Shown here piece by piece: positions 1-7,959 of a stretch of 64,000 bases of DNA. Under the pieces are notes generated by a model. The model worked only from the letters and a program-made list of their open reading frames with translations. It had not been told where the DNA came from and did not search any database. Numbering within the stretch: the first letter of the stretch is position 1; every line of letters begins with the position of its first letter. The position numbers and the translations under genes were made by a program. The stretch spans positions 14,319 to 78,318 of the forward strand of contig JBBPIU010000001.1 in the NCBI GenBank assembly GCA_038040245.1. Reading direction: 5' to 3'. This stretch comes from RBG-16-66-20 sp038040245. Lineage in GTDB: Bacteria; Pseudomonadota; Gammaproteobacteria; Burkholderiales; SG8-39.

Positions 1-1136
1 GCTATGCTTTTTCTATTTAAAGTCTTTTTGAATAAAAGCTTGGTTTCGCGACCCGCCCGAGGATTCACCACACAGCTCGCCGGCTGGCCGATGAAGTAGT
101 GGTCCAGGCAGGCCTGGTTGCAGGCGATGCAGATGTTGATGCCGGCGCGGTCGCCGGCCTTCGCCTTGTTCGCGAACTCCGCGTCCGACAGCATCGCGCG
201 GGCGAGGGAGACCATGTCGGCGTCGCCGCGCGCGAGAAGCTCTTCGGCGATCTCGGGTGCATTGATGCGGTTGGAGGCGACCACCGGAATTTTCACTGCT
301 TGCCTGATCCGCCGCGCCGCCCAGGAGAAGCCGGCGCGTGGCACCGCCTGTGCGATGGTCGGGATGCGCGCCTCGTGCCAGCCGATGCCGGTGTTGAGTA
401 TCGTCGCGCCTGCCGTCTCGATTGCTTTCGCGAGTTGGACTGTTTCGGCGCCCGTCAGGCCGCCCTCGACCAGATCGAGCGCCGAAATGCGGTAGACGAT
501 GATGAACTGCGGGCCGGTGGCGGCGCGCGTCTGGCGCACGATTTCGCAGGCGAAGCGCATGCGGTTCTCGAGCGGGCCGCCCCAGTCGTCCTGGCGCTGG
601 TTGGTGCGCAGCGCGAGAAACTGGGTGATGAGGTAGCCCTCGGAGGCCATCACCTCGACGCCGTCGTAGCCCGCGCTCTGGGCGAGCACCGCAGCGCGCA
701 CGAAGTCGGCGATGGTTAGCTCGATCTCGGTCGCGCTCAGTTCGCGCGGCGCGTTGGGATTGATCCCGGACTTGATCGGTGAAGGGGCGACAATGTTCGG
801 GTGGAAGCCGTAGCGCCCGGAATGCAGCACCTGCAGGACGATGCGACCGCCAGCGTCGTGCACCGCCTTCGGGATCACGCTGTGGCGCTCGGCATCCTGC
901 CGGGTGCTCATCTGCGCGCGGTGCGGGCTCAGCTCGCCGGCGTCGTTTGGCGAGAAACCGCCGGTGACGATCAGCGCCGCGCCGCCGCGCGCGCGCTCCG
1001 CATAGAACGCGGCCAGCCGCGCCATGCCGTCAGGCCGCGCCTCCAGTCCCATGTGCATCGAGCCCATGAGAATGCGGTTCGGCAAGGTGACGCCCGGCAG
1101 CTTGAGCGGGCGGAAAAGATGCGGGTAGGTGGCCAT
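1..1136 (-). CDS. fadH: 2,4-dienoyl-CoA reductase / NADH:flavin oxidoreductase, FadH type (3' part cut by window edge)
   Basis: Reads leftward from ATG at 1136 and runs off the window at position 1, so only about 378 residues are present. The visible part is the FMN-binding TIM barrel of the old-yellow-enzyme family (begins MATYPHLFRPLKLPGV), followed by the 4Fe-4S cysteine cluster CIACNQAC...SC (C-x2-C-x3-C-x11-C), which separates FadH-type enzymes from plain OYEs. The missing C-terminal part should be the FAD/NADPH domain. Known role of the family: NADPH reduction of 2,4-dienoyl-CoA during beta-oxidation of unsaturated fatty acids; related dimethylamine/trimethylamine dehydrogenases share the architecture. 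A palindromic element begins 4 bases upstream of the start codon. Confidence 0.88.
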   Translation of the reverse strand, partial: MATYPHLFRPLKLPGVTLPNRILMGSMHMGLEARPDGMARLAAFYAERARGGAALIVTGGFSPNDAGELSPHRAQMSTRQDAERHSVIPKAVHDAGGRIVLQVLHSGRYGFHPNIVAPSPIKSGINPNAPRELSATEIELTIADFVRAAVLAQSAGYDGVEVMASEGYLITQFLALRTNQRQDDWGGPLENRMRFACEIVRQTRAATGPQFIIVYRISALDLVEGGLTGAETVQLAKAIETAGATILNTGIGWHEARIPTIAQAVPRAGFSWAARRIRQAVKIPVVASNRINAPEIAEELLARGDADMVSLARAMLSDAEFANKAKAGDRAGINICIACNQACLDHYFIGQPASCVVNPRAGRETKLLFKKTLNRKSI

Positions 1137-1140
1137 AAAT

Positions 1141-1184
1141 GGGGTCAGAGCAACATTTCCGGTCAGAAATGCTGTTCTGACCCC
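1141..1184. repeat. Palindromic element, GGGGTCAGA family, copy 1
   Basis: Near-perfect inverted repeat with 19-base arms, from GGGGTCAGAGCAACATTTC to GAAATGCTGTTCTGACCCC, with a 6-base loop and two mismatched pairs. It lies between the fadH start codon and the upstream region of the Ada/AlkA fusion, so it would sit in the fadH leader. Its core is shared with the larger element at 24513-24567. Confidence 0.85.
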
Positions 1185-1211
1185 AATTTTATCGCCGCTT
1201 GCTGTCGGCCG

Positions 1212-1270
1212 CGCTAGCCATTTCCGGACCTGCAACCGGGCGGGGCTGCGATGTCCGAAAACGGCTAGCG
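1212..1270. promoter_or_regulatory. Large inverted repeat, candidate operator of the Ada/AlkA gene
   Basis: Arms 1212-1229 (CGCTAGCCATTTCCGGAC) and 1253-1270 (GTCCGAAAACGGCTAGCG) are inverted copies matching at 16 of 18 positions, separated by 23 bases. The right arm ends 31 bases before the ATG at 1302. The following gene encodes a methylation-activated AraC-type regulator domain, so autoregulation through this site is a reasonable inference; no binding data can be read from sequence. Confidence 0.5.
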
Positions 1271-1301
1271 TGAGCTGGTCGGCGCCTCCATACTCCCGTC
1301 C

Positions 1302-2750
1302 ATGACGCTTGATCCCCACACCTGCTACCGGGCGCTTAAAGCGCGCGATGCGAGGTTCGACGGCCGCTTCTTCGTGGCGGTTTCTTCGACGCGCATCTAT
1401 TGCCGTCCGGTGTGCACCGTCAAGCCGCCCAAGCGCGAGAACTGCCGTTTCTATCCCAGCGCGGCGGCCGCGGAGTCGGGCGGCTACCGGCCCTGCCTGC
1501 GCTGCCGGCCCGAGCTGGCGCCCGGCAACGCGAGCGTGGATGCGACCTCGCGCCTGGCGCAGGCCGCCGCCAGCCTGCTCGAGGACCGGACGCTGGACGA
1601 GGCAGGGCTGGACGCGGTCGCCTCGCACCTCGGCATCACCGACCGCCATCTGCGCCGCGCATTCGGCGCCGAGTTCGGCGTCTCGCCGGTGGAGTTCGCG
1701 CAGACGCAGCGTCTGCTGCTGGCCAAGCGCCTGCTGACCGACACCGCGCTGCCGGTCACCGAGATCGCGTTCGCGAGCGGCTTCGGCAGCCTGCGGCGCT
1801 TCAATGCGCTGTTCAAGCAGCGCTACCGTCTTCAGCCCAGTCAGCTGCGCCGCCACATGCGCGGCGGAGTACCGGCTGGCGCGGACGCGCTGCATTTCGA
1901 ACTGAGCTTCCGTCCGCCTTACGACTGGGCCGCCATGAGAGCGTTCTTGTCCACGCGAGCGGTCGCCGGCGTCGAAGCGGTGGACGGCAGCTGCTACCGC
2001 CGCACGGTACGCATTCCGATCGACGGCAAGGATCACCTCGGCTGGATCGAGGTCGGGATGTCGCCGAAGAAGCCGACGCTGCGCGTGACAGTTTCCGCGT
2101 CGCTCGCCAAGGCGCTGCCGCCGGTGCTCTCCCGCGTCAAGGCACTGATGGACCTCGCTTGCCACCCCACCGAGGTGGCGCAAGCGCTCGGCGCCCTGGC
2201 GAGGAACCATCCTGGCTTGCGCGTGCCCGGCGCATTCGACGGTTTCGAAGTGGCGGTGCGCGCAATCCTAGGCCAGCAGGTGACGGTCGCCGCGGCACGC
2301 ACAGTCGCGGGCCGCTTCGCCGCGGCCTTTGGCGATCCTTTGGACACGCCTTCTAGTTCATTAAATAGAATTTTTCCTTCAGCTGAGCGCATCGCCGAGC
2401 TTCCCTATGGCCGCATCGCGCGCCTCGGCATGCCCGGCGCGCGCGCACGCACCGTCGTCGCACTCGCGCGCGCGGTGGCGGACGGAGACCTTGTTCTGAT
2501 GCCCAATGCCGATATCGAGGCGACGCTGGACAAGCTGCGCTCGCTGCCGGGCGTGGGCGAATGGACCGCGCAATACATCGCGATGCGGGCGCTGGCCTGG
2601 CCGGATGCGTTTCCGCACACGGATCTGGGCGTGATGAAGGCGCTGGGCGAAACGCATGCGCGCCGCGTGCTCGCCGCCGCCGAAGCCTGGCGGCCCTGGC
2701 GCGCGTATGCGGTGATGCACCTCTGGCAATCTCTTCAAAAGAAGGAATGA
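1302..2750 (+). CDS. Ada regulatory domain fused to AlkA-type 3-methyladenine DNA glycosylase
   Basis: 482 residues in three parts. Residues 1-75 are the Ada zinc domain with metal cysteines C34, C38, C65 and C68 (YCRPVC and CLRC); in E. coli Ada the equivalent of C38 accepts methyl groups from phosphotriesters. Residues 80-185 are an AraC-type helix-turn-helix pair (motif SGFGSLRRFNALFK). Residues 195-482 are AlkA: an N-terminal beta domain, then the helix-hairpin-helix LPGVGEWTAQYIAMRAL and the catalytic aspartate D441 in FPHTDLGV. It should both sense alkylation damage and excise 3-methylpurines. ogt follows immediately with overlapping start, forming an alkylation-repair operon. An AT-rich codon island lies at 2351-2391 within the glycosylase part. 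Confidence 0.93.
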   Translation: MTLDPHTCYRALKARDARFDGRFFVAVSSTRIYCRPVCTVKPPKRENCRFYPSAAAAESGGYRPCLRCRPELAPGNASVDATSRLAQAAASLLEDRTLDEAGLDAVASHLGITDRHLRRAFGAEFGVSPVEFAQTQRLLLAKRLLTDTALPVTEIAFASGFGSLRRFNALFKQRYRLQPSQLRRHMRGGVPAGADALHFELSFRPPYDWAAMRAFLSTRAVAGVEAVDGSCYRRTVRIPIDGKDHLGWIEVGMSPKKPTLRVTVSASLAKALPPVLSRVKALMDLACHPTEVAQALGALARNHPGLRVPGAFDGFEVAVRAILGQQVTVAAARTVAGRFAAAFGDPLDTPSSSLNRIFPSAERIAELPYGRIARLGMPGARARTVVALARAVADGDLVLMPNADIEATLDKLRSLPGVGEWTAQYIAMRALAWPDAFPHTDLGVMKALGETHARRVLAAAEAWRPWRAYAVMHLWQSLQKKE

Positions 2751-2752
2751 AC

Positions 2753-3277
2753 ATGCGTTACTACGATAATTATGAAAGCCCGCAGGGCGGCATGCTGCTC
2801 GTCGCCAATGACAAGGGTCTCGCGGGAGTTTTCTTCAACCGCCAAAAGCATCACCCGAAACGGCAAGCGGACTGGAAGCAGGATCCGCATCACCGTGTGC
2901 TGCAGCAGGCGAAGCGCGAACTCGCGGAGTATTTCTCCGGTAAGCGCAAGCGCTTCGAGGTCGCGCTTGCGCCGGAGGGCACGCCGTTCCAGCGGGCGGT
3001 GTGGAAGGGGATCTCGACGGTCCGATTCGGCGAAACCATTACCTACGGCGAACTCGCGCGGCGGGCGGGATGCCCGGGCAGCGCGCGCGCCGCGGGCGCG
3101 GCGACCGGCCGCAATCCGATCGGCATCATCGTTCCCTGCCACCGCATCATGGGCGCGAACGGTGCCTTGACCGGCTACGCCGGGGGAATCGACCGCAAGC
3201 GTTCGCTGCTCGCGCTGGAGGGGGTCGGCCGGGATCTGCTCTCACACACGGGGACTCACCAAGCTCAGTTGACGTAG
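2753..3277 (+). CDS. ogt: Methylated-DNA--[protein]-cysteine S-methyltransferase
   Basis: 174 residues; suicide repair of O6-methylguanine. The active-site motif IVPCHRIMG is present, with the acceptor cysteine in PCHR, followed by the GYAGGIDRKRSLLALE segment typical of the family. Two in-frame ATGs exist: 2747, overlapping the upstream stop as ATGA, and 2753. The ribosome site AGAAGGA at 2739-2745 is one base from the first and seven from the second, so 2753 is preferred. Translationally coupled to the Ada/AlkA fusion and probably co-induced with it. Together they cover base excision and direct reversal of alkylation damage. Confidence 0.93.
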   Translation: MRYYDNYESPQGGMLLVANDKGLAGVFFNRQKHHPKRQADWKQDPHHRVLQQAKRELAEYFSGKRKRFEVALAPEGTPFQRAVWKGISTVRFGETITYGELARRAGCPGSARAAGAATGRNPIGIIVPCHRIMGANGALTGYAGGIDRKRSLLALEGVGRDLLSHTGTHQAQLT

Positions 3278-3282
3278 TCGCG

Positions 3283-3312
3283 AATGACCGCTTTCGGCCA
3301 AAAGCGGTCATT
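3283..3312. repeat. 30-bp palindromic repeat (GACCGCTTT family), copy 1
   Basis: Perfect 12-base arms AATGACCGCTTT / AAAGCGGTCATT around a 6-base loop CGGCCA. It starts 5 bases after the ogt stop codon, so in RNA it could act as a 3'-end hairpin. A degenerate extra half-copy (GGCCGCTTTCCGAC) follows. Six copies occur between 3.2 and 8 kb. Confidence 0.9.
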
Positions 3313-3436
3313 GGCCGCTTTCCGACCCAGACACCCTAGTTGCGCATTGCCGGCTCCTGCCGAACAGTCGGTCCCGCGGACGACAGGGACACGGCGTATT
3401 TCTAGGGGCCAGTAGATATAAGGAATACGGCGCCTG

Positions 3437-4522
3437 CTACCGTGTGCCAGAAACTGTCCCCACCGCAGCGCTGGCTCGCTGGCATTCCGGCAAAGACATT
3501 TGCTGCCAAAAATTCTGGTCAATCCCGTCACCCATCTGCTTGAATGCCGCAGCGGCACTTGAATAGTCGCGCGCGAGGCACGAAAACATCGCAAAACCGT
3601 TGAAGTTCCACGAATCAGGAAAGCGCGCAATGATGTCCAGAAAGCCTTGGCGCATCAGTTTCCAGTCGAGCCGGGTTTGCTCGAACAACCCGTTTCCGTA
3701 GCTTCCGTAGATGTTCCAGTACAAGCGCGTATAGAGTCCGGCTCCTTCCTCGCCACGGGTCCGCGCCGCCGCATCGCGGGCAAAGGTGTCCATCGCCTCG
3801 AACGACCCGCCCCATCTCGGCTGCATACCGGAAAAGGCCGCGAGATATGCTTCGGGATAGTTCCGCCCGTTGGCGAGGAAATCCTTGATCAAGCCCCCAA
3901 AAGCCGGCTGAGGCCATGATTGTGCCGAAGCTACTTTGAACATGTTTGAGAACCAGAGAGGGCTCTTGACACTCAGGTTTCGGGTCGATTCGAGCAACGC
4001 GCGAGCCTTAGCGAAGTTGGATTCAAACATCGGCCACGCCTCTGCGGGCACCGTGTCCGCGTAGCCTGAACCGCGGTAGAACCAGGCCCGCCTCATTAAG
4101 TACGCGGCCTTGATGTTGATCGCATGCGGCGACCGGGGATATTTGGCGATCCAGGCATCTGCTTTGGCAGCAAGGGCATTCCACCCCGGTTCGGCATCAG
4201 CATAATGTCGAGGAGACGGCACCTGGCAGTCGCAGCGGGTTTCGTAGAATTCCCGGGGAAATTGGATCACGAAGGCTGAGGAGAGCGCCGTTTCATAGAT
4301 CGCGAGACGCCACTTGCCCGTCAAGGTTTTCAAGCGCCCGGTCGTGAACTCTTCGGCCATTCGCTCAAGACGGTCGAAATTGGAATCACGCCATGCCGTT
4401 TGCACTTCATAGATGATTTGATTCCTTAGCGCTCGGTCGGCGCCGACGAACGGACGTTTGTCCTGTGCGCTCGCGTGGAATCCCAGCAGCAGGCAGCACA
4501 GGCCGGCGATTATTGTTCGCAT
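3437..4522 (-). CDS. Secreted protein of unknown function, possibly helical-repeat
   Basis: 361 residues. The start has a clear signal peptide (MRTIIAGLCCLLLGFHASAQ, cleavage after AQ) and a ribosome site GAGGGAG. The mature part is rich in aromatic residues and alternates short helices (for example AWRDSNFDRLERMAEEF, WNALAAKADAWIAKYPRSP, FNGFAMFSCLARDYSSAAAAFKQMG), reminiscent of TPR-like or DUF4034-like proteins, but I cannot assign a family with confidence. Several cysteines occur in the mature region (CDCQ near residue 95; two near the C-terminus), compatible with export to the periplasm. It stands alone, with a palindromic repeat on each side. Confidence 0.75.
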   Translation of the reverse strand: MRTIIAGLCCLLLGFHASAQDKRPFVGADRALRNQIIYEVQTAWRDSNFDRLERMAEEFTTGRLKTLTGKWRLAIYETALSSAFVIQFPREFYETRCDCQVPSPRHYADAEPGWNALAAKADAWIAKYPRSPHAINIKAAYLMRRAWFYRGSGYADTVPAEAWPMFESNFAKARALLESTRNLSVKSPLWFSNMFKVASAQSWPQPAFGGLIKDFLANGRNYPEAYLAAFSGMQPRWGGSFEAMDTFARDAAARTRGEEGAGLYTRLYWNIYGSYGNGLFEQTRLDWKLMRQGFLDIIARFPDSWNFNGFAMFSCLARDYSSAAAAFKQMGDGIDQNFWQQMSLPECQRASAAVGTVSGTR

Positions 4523-4772
4523 GTCACTCCCTCGTCTTATTCCGTTGAAAATTCCACTACAGGAGTCTCAAGACCGCCTTACCAGGCACAGACGAACCTC
4601 AGGATGGCATCCGCCACTGTACCGAGCGTTATAGGGCCCCAGTCTTCTTCTCGGACGGATACGAAAATCAATCCAAGGCTGCCCGCACCACGTTCCATGA
4701 AATATCCCTCCTTTTTTCATGTTTCAGCCCTGGTTAACTTCCCGACGGGCCTGCCGAAAGGTGTATACGCTG

Positions 4773-4802
4773 AATGACCGCCTTCGGCCAAGAGCGGTCA
4801 TT
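4773..4802. repeat. 30-bp palindromic repeat (GACCGCTTT family), copy 2
   Basis: AATGACCGCCTT / AAGAGCGGTCATT-type arms around CGGCC; one arm position differs from copy 1. It ends 10 bases before the stop of the leftward ABC receptor gene. The rest of the 4523-4812 gap holds no gene that I can support. Confidence 0.88.
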
Positions 4803-4812
4803 TGCCGGCGCA

Positions 4813-5820
4813 TCACTGGATCACCTCGTCGGCCCGAACCAGCAGCGACTGCGGGATCGTGATGCCGAGCGCCTTCGCAGTTTTTAGGTTGATGACCAGC
4901 TCGAACTTCGTCGGCTGCTCCACGGGCAGGTCGGCGGGCTTGGCGCCTTTGAGAATCTTGTCCACGTAGGTAGCGGCGCGCCGATACATATCAGCAATGT
5001 TCGGTCCATAGGAAATAAGGCCACCGGCATCGACATACTCCCTCTGTGGGTACACTGCCGGCAGTTGGTTCTTTGCCGCCAGGTCCACGAGGCGTCTTCG
5101 CTCAATGGTGAACATGTTGCTTGCCAGCAAGGTCAGAGCACCCGCGCGCTCCCTGGTCATGTCCGAGAACGCCCTGTCGATATCGGCGGGCCCTCGCGCC
5201 TCAACGAATTGAAGCCGCACCCCCAGCGCCCGTGCCGCGACTTCTGCTTCCTTCAGCATGTCCTTTTCCGTGCGTTCGCCGATGGCACCTGGCTGCCAGA
5301 GGACAGCGACCCGACTGACCCCCGGAACGGCCTGCTTGAGCTGTTCCAGACGCTTGCCGACGAGCTCCGGGGCGAGGGCGGACAACCCCGTGACATTGCC
5401 GCCCGGCCGCGCCAGGCTGGTGACGAGCCCGCTCGTCACCGGATCGCTAACACCAATGAAGACAATGGGGAGGGTCTTGGTCGCGTGCTTGGCGGCCAGG
5501 GCGTGGGGTGTGCCTGGGACCAGGATGATATCAACCTTGAGCGCAACCAGTTCGGCCGCAAGAGCGGGGAGTCGCTCGAGCTTCCCCTCGGCATATCGGT
5601 ATTCCATCACGAGGTTGCGACCCTCGACGTAACCGAGGTCGCGCAGTCCTTGGAGTAAGGCCTCGACCGCGTGGGGGGCGACAGGGGGGGCCCGGCTGTC
5701 CCTGAGCGCCAGGATGCCTATTCGAGCGATCTTGGCCGCCTGCTGGGCGTCGGCGGCGAGCGGCGCGGCGAGCAGCGCGCCCGCTGAAAGCAGAAACTTC
5801 CGGCGTCGGATTTGGCTCAT
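4813..5820 (-). CDS. ABC-transporter substrate-binding protein, TrpX/PF04392 type (orphan)
   Basis: 335 residues. The N-terminus MSQIRRRKFLLSAGALLAAPLAADAQQ is a signal peptide with a twin-arginine flavour. The body matches the ABC_sub_bind family: RIGILALRD, LRDLGYVEGRNLVMEYRYAEGK, LPIVFIGVSDPVTSGLV, SLARPGGNVTGLS, and a C-terminal FELVINLKTAKALGITIPQSLL. Members bind small ligands such as aromatic amino acids in the periplasm, but most are uncharacterised. No permease or ATPase gene lies beside it, so its transport partner, if any, is elsewhere. Large families of such orphan receptors are common in environmental betaproteobacteria and rhizobia. Confidence 0.92.
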   Translation of the reverse strand: MSQIRRRKFLLSAGALLAAPLAADAQQAAKIARIGILALRDSRAPPVAPHAVEALLQGLRDLGYVEGRNLVMEYRYAEGKLERLPALAAELVALKVDIILVPGTPHALAAKHATKTLPIVFIGVSDPVTSGLVTSLARPGGNVTGLSALAPELVGKRLEQLKQAVPGVSRVAVLWQPGAIGERTEKDMLKEAEVAARALGVRLQFVEARGPADIDRAFSDMTRERAGALTLLASNMFTIERRRLVDLAAKNQLPAVYPQREYVDAGGLISYGPNIADMYRRAATYVDKILKGAKPADLPVEQPTKFELVINLKTAKALGITIPQSLLVRADEVIQ

Positions 5821-5859
5821 GTTCCCCCTGTCGACGAGCTGCCGGAAAGTCTACGCTTC

Positions 5860-5889
5860 AATGTCCGCTATGGGTCGAAAGCGGTCATT
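5860..5889. repeat. 30-bp palindromic repeat (GACCGCTTT family), copy 3
   Basis: AATGTCCGCTATGGGTCGAA followed by AGCGGTCATT; an imperfect palindrome 39 bases upstream of the ABC receptor start. A second degenerate half-copy (GGCTATCGGCCAAGAGCAGG) follows at about 5900. Translating this repeat gives the spurious peptide MSAMGRKRS, which can be mistaken for a gene start. Confidence 0.85.
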
Positions 5890-5980
5890 GGCAAATCTCG
5901 GCTATCGGCCAAGAGCAGGCACTGGTGAGCCGTTACGTCTACCCCCGGCGAATCTCCGAGCCGCGCTACGACGATCGACG

Positions 5981-6244
5981 CTACCTCAGGATACAAATTT
6001 CCGGCTTACCGACTACGCCAGCGTTTTTCATGGCTTTACGTAGGCCCGGGTTGGAAGCAAACCCCTTTGCTTTTTTTAGGTCGCTTGCTTGAAACAGAAT
6101 AAACACCTCTCTCGGGTTCCTAACGCTTCGAAGCAGAGTCTTTTCCCTCAAACCTGCTTTCCTCCGGGCATGCGAATGAGCGTCATAGCCGCGCTTCCAT
6201 TTGGCGAAATTAGCGACCTTGTGACGAATAAGAAGATATGCCAT
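5981..6244 (-). CDS. Small protein, probable dimeric alpha/beta-barrel (ABM-like)
   Basis: 87 residues from ATG at 6244, chosen because AGGAG lies 5 bases upstream; an in-frame start 48 bases earlier lacks a ribosome site. The sequence MAYLLIRHKVANFAKWKRGY...EVFILFQASDLKKAKGFASNP has the beta-alpha-beta pattern of antibiotic-biosynthesis-monooxygenase-like or DUF1330-like proteins, many of which are small stand-alone dimers with heme or quinone-type ligands. No catalytic residue can be assigned. Codon use is less GC-rich than in neighbours (GTT, AAT, AGA, AAA), which may indicate transfer. Confidence 0.6.
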   Translation of the reverse strand: MAYLLIRHKVANFAKWKRGYDAHSHARRKAGLREKTLLRSVRNPREVFILFQASDLKKAKGFASNPGLRKAMKNAGVVGKPEICILR

Positions 6245-6303
6245 GGGTTCTCCTGTCGTTAATGTTGACCTGCCCGCCAATAATAGCGCCAACGAGATCA
6301 GGG

Positions 6304-6367
6304 TAAGTCTGCTTCGGGTGGAAAGCGGTCATTCGCGAATGTCTGCTTGCGGCCACAAGCGGTCATT
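6304..6367. repeat. Two adjacent 30-bp palindromic repeats, copies 4 and 5
   Basis: Copy 4 is at 6304-6333 and copy 5 at 6338-6367, 4 bases apart. Both end in AAGCGGTCATT; copy 5 has AATGTCTGCTTGCGGCCAC as its left half. They occupy the gap between the small barrel protein and the serine hydrolase, which otherwise contains nothing I can recognise. Confidence 0.85.
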
Positions 6368-6464
6368 CAAGCAGGTCCGCTTCGTGCTCCTTTACGGACG
6401 AACCGCGAGCTGGAGGCGATGCGCGCCGGGAAGATTATTTCCAGCGCCACCTAAAACCGGAAGT

Positions 6465-7760
6465 TCAGTTCTTCAATGCGCGATAGACGTGCTCGCGCAA
6501 GACCAGCCGCTGCCCGCTGTTTAAGGGCGAGGGCGCCTGCAGCATGAGTATCGCGAACATCCGTTCCTTGGGGTCGATCCAGAAAAAAGTGCCCTGAGCA
6601 CCTGCCCAGGAGTAGTCCCCGATCGAGCCCGGCACCTTGTTCTTCCCTTCGCTTGTCCGGACAGCGAAGCCGAGGCCGAATCCCTGCCCATTTTCCGGTG
6701 TGGGCGCGGTGACGCCAATCGCATTCCAGCTCGGGGGCGCGGGCGTGTCAGGCGTTAGATGGTTGGAATGCATGATATCGATCGTTCCCGGGGCGACGAG
6801 GCGCACGCCGTCGAGCGAGCCGCGATTGAGCAGCATCTGGCAGAAGCGGGCGTAGTCCGCGGCGGTGGAGACGAGTCCGTGACCTCCCGGAGTCCAGCGC
6901 GGCTTCTCCGTCACGACCGGGAAGACGGGCCGCTTGCCTGTTGCGGCAATGACCTGGGGCTCGGCGATCCGTCCGTGCCGGGGAGCGTCAACCCAGTAGC
7001 CGGTCTCGCTCATGCGCAGCGGCTTCAGGATCCGCTCGTGGACGAAGCGATCCATTTCCATGCCGGACACCACTTCCACCACTCGAGCCAGGACGTCTGT
7101 CGACATGCTGTAGTCCCACCTCGTGCCGGGGTGGAACTGCAGGGGAAGCTTGGCCAGTTTGGTGGTGAACTCGGCGCTCGACTGGGCCGGATCGAAAAGC
7201 TTTGATCCGTTGTAAAGGTCTTTCACCATGGATTTTCCGATGAATCCATAGGTGATGCCCGAGGTGTGCCGCAGAAGGTCCAAAAGCGTCATTTCATTCT
7301 TGGCCGCCTCGATGACGAGCTGAAGCTTGCCCGAGCCATCCGGTTTCTCGACGCCGACCTTTTGGTCCTTGAACTCGGGGAGATAGCGCGACACCGGATC
7401 GGTGATCTTCAGCTTGCCCTCCTCCGCAAGCATCATGATCGAAAGCGAAGTGAGCGGCTTCGTCATCGACGCCATCCTGAAGAGCGCATCCTTGGTCATC
7501 GGCGACTTCGCTTCGCGGTCGCGATATCCGATCGCATCGAACCAGGCGATCTTGTTATCCCGGGCGACCAGGATGACCACGCCGGGCAACTCACCGGAAT
7601 CAACCTTGGCCTGGAAAGCAGTCGAAAGCTCTTTCAGCCGCTGCGACGAAAGTCCAACTTCCTCGGGCGTGCCCGCCGTCTGCAGCACCGGTGATGCGCA
7701 ACCGAAAAGCGCAAGCGCGAAGACGAAAAGGAACGCGAAAGTGCGGGACGTGCGGACCAT
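6465..7760 (-). CDS. Lipoprotein serine hydrolase of the class C beta-lactamase / esterase family
   Basis: 431 residues. Lipoprotein signal peptide with lipobox LFGC (Cys21) predicts outer-membrane or periplasmic anchoring. The family motifs are visible: S98-M-T-K101 with nucleophile Ser98, the tyrosine motif in WDYSMSTDVL, and a GGHGLVSTA segment in place of the KTG box. Members are D-alanyl carboxypeptidases, esterases or beta-lactamases; resistance cannot be inferred, since the sequence resembles EstB-like esterases at least as much. A paralogue of the same family lies at 55027-56304. The start is supported by GGGGGAG directly upstream. Confidence 0.88.
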   Translation of the reverse strand: MVRTSRTFAFLFVFALALFGCASPVLQTAGTPEEVGLSSQRLKELSTAFQAKVDSGELPGVVILVARDNKIAWFDAIGYRDREAKSPMTKDALFRMASMTKPLTSLSIMMLAEEGKLKITDPVSRYLPEFKDQKVGVEKPDGSGKLQLVIEAAKNEMTLLDLLRHTSGITYGFIGKSMVKDLYNGSKLFDPAQSSAEFTTKLAKLPLQFHPGTRWDYSMSTDVLARVVEVVSGMEMDRFVHERILKPLRMSETGYWVDAPRHGRIAEPQVIAATGKRPVFPVVTEKPRWTPGGHGLVSTAADYARFCQMLLNRGSLDGVRLVAPGTIDIMHSNHLTPDTPAPPSWNAIGVTAPTPENGQGFGLGFAVRTSEGKNKVPGSIGDYSWAGAQGTFFWIDPKERMFAILMLQAPSPLNSGQRLVLREHVYRALKN

Positions 7761-7889
7761 GGCTCCCCCTTGTGTCTATTCCGTTTGATCAATATACCTT
7801 TGCCGGTAAATCGAGTCCATGACCAGGCAGGAGCATGAGAACGACGTGTTCTGTCCCTATTTTTCGTCGAGCAGCCTGACGTTCCCCTG

Positions 7890-7919
7890 AATGTCCGCTA
7901 TGGGTCGAAAGCGGTCATT
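7890..7919. repeat. 30-bp palindromic repeat (GACCGCTTT family), copy 6
   Basis: Over its 30 bases identical to copy 3 (AATGTCCGCTATGGGTCGAA, then AGCGGTCATT). About 25 bases upstream, 7850-7866 (TTCTGTCCCTATTTTTCG) resembles half of the second repeat family (compare 16898-16913). The 7761-7959 gap has no gene. Confidence 0.85.
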
Positions 7920-7959
7920 CAACCCCCTGATCGGCGCATGCCGAATCCGGCTGCGCGCA

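Noticed and set aside
6465..7760. Reading the lipoprotein serine hydrolase as an antibiotic-resistance beta-lactamase
   Set aside because: SxxK and Tyr motifs are shared with esterases and peptidases, and the KTG box is not clear; resistance cannot be claimed.
3283..7919. The repeat cluster as a CRISPR array
   Set aside because: The copies are irregularly spaced by whole genes, are themselves palindromic with variable loops, and no cas genes are present.
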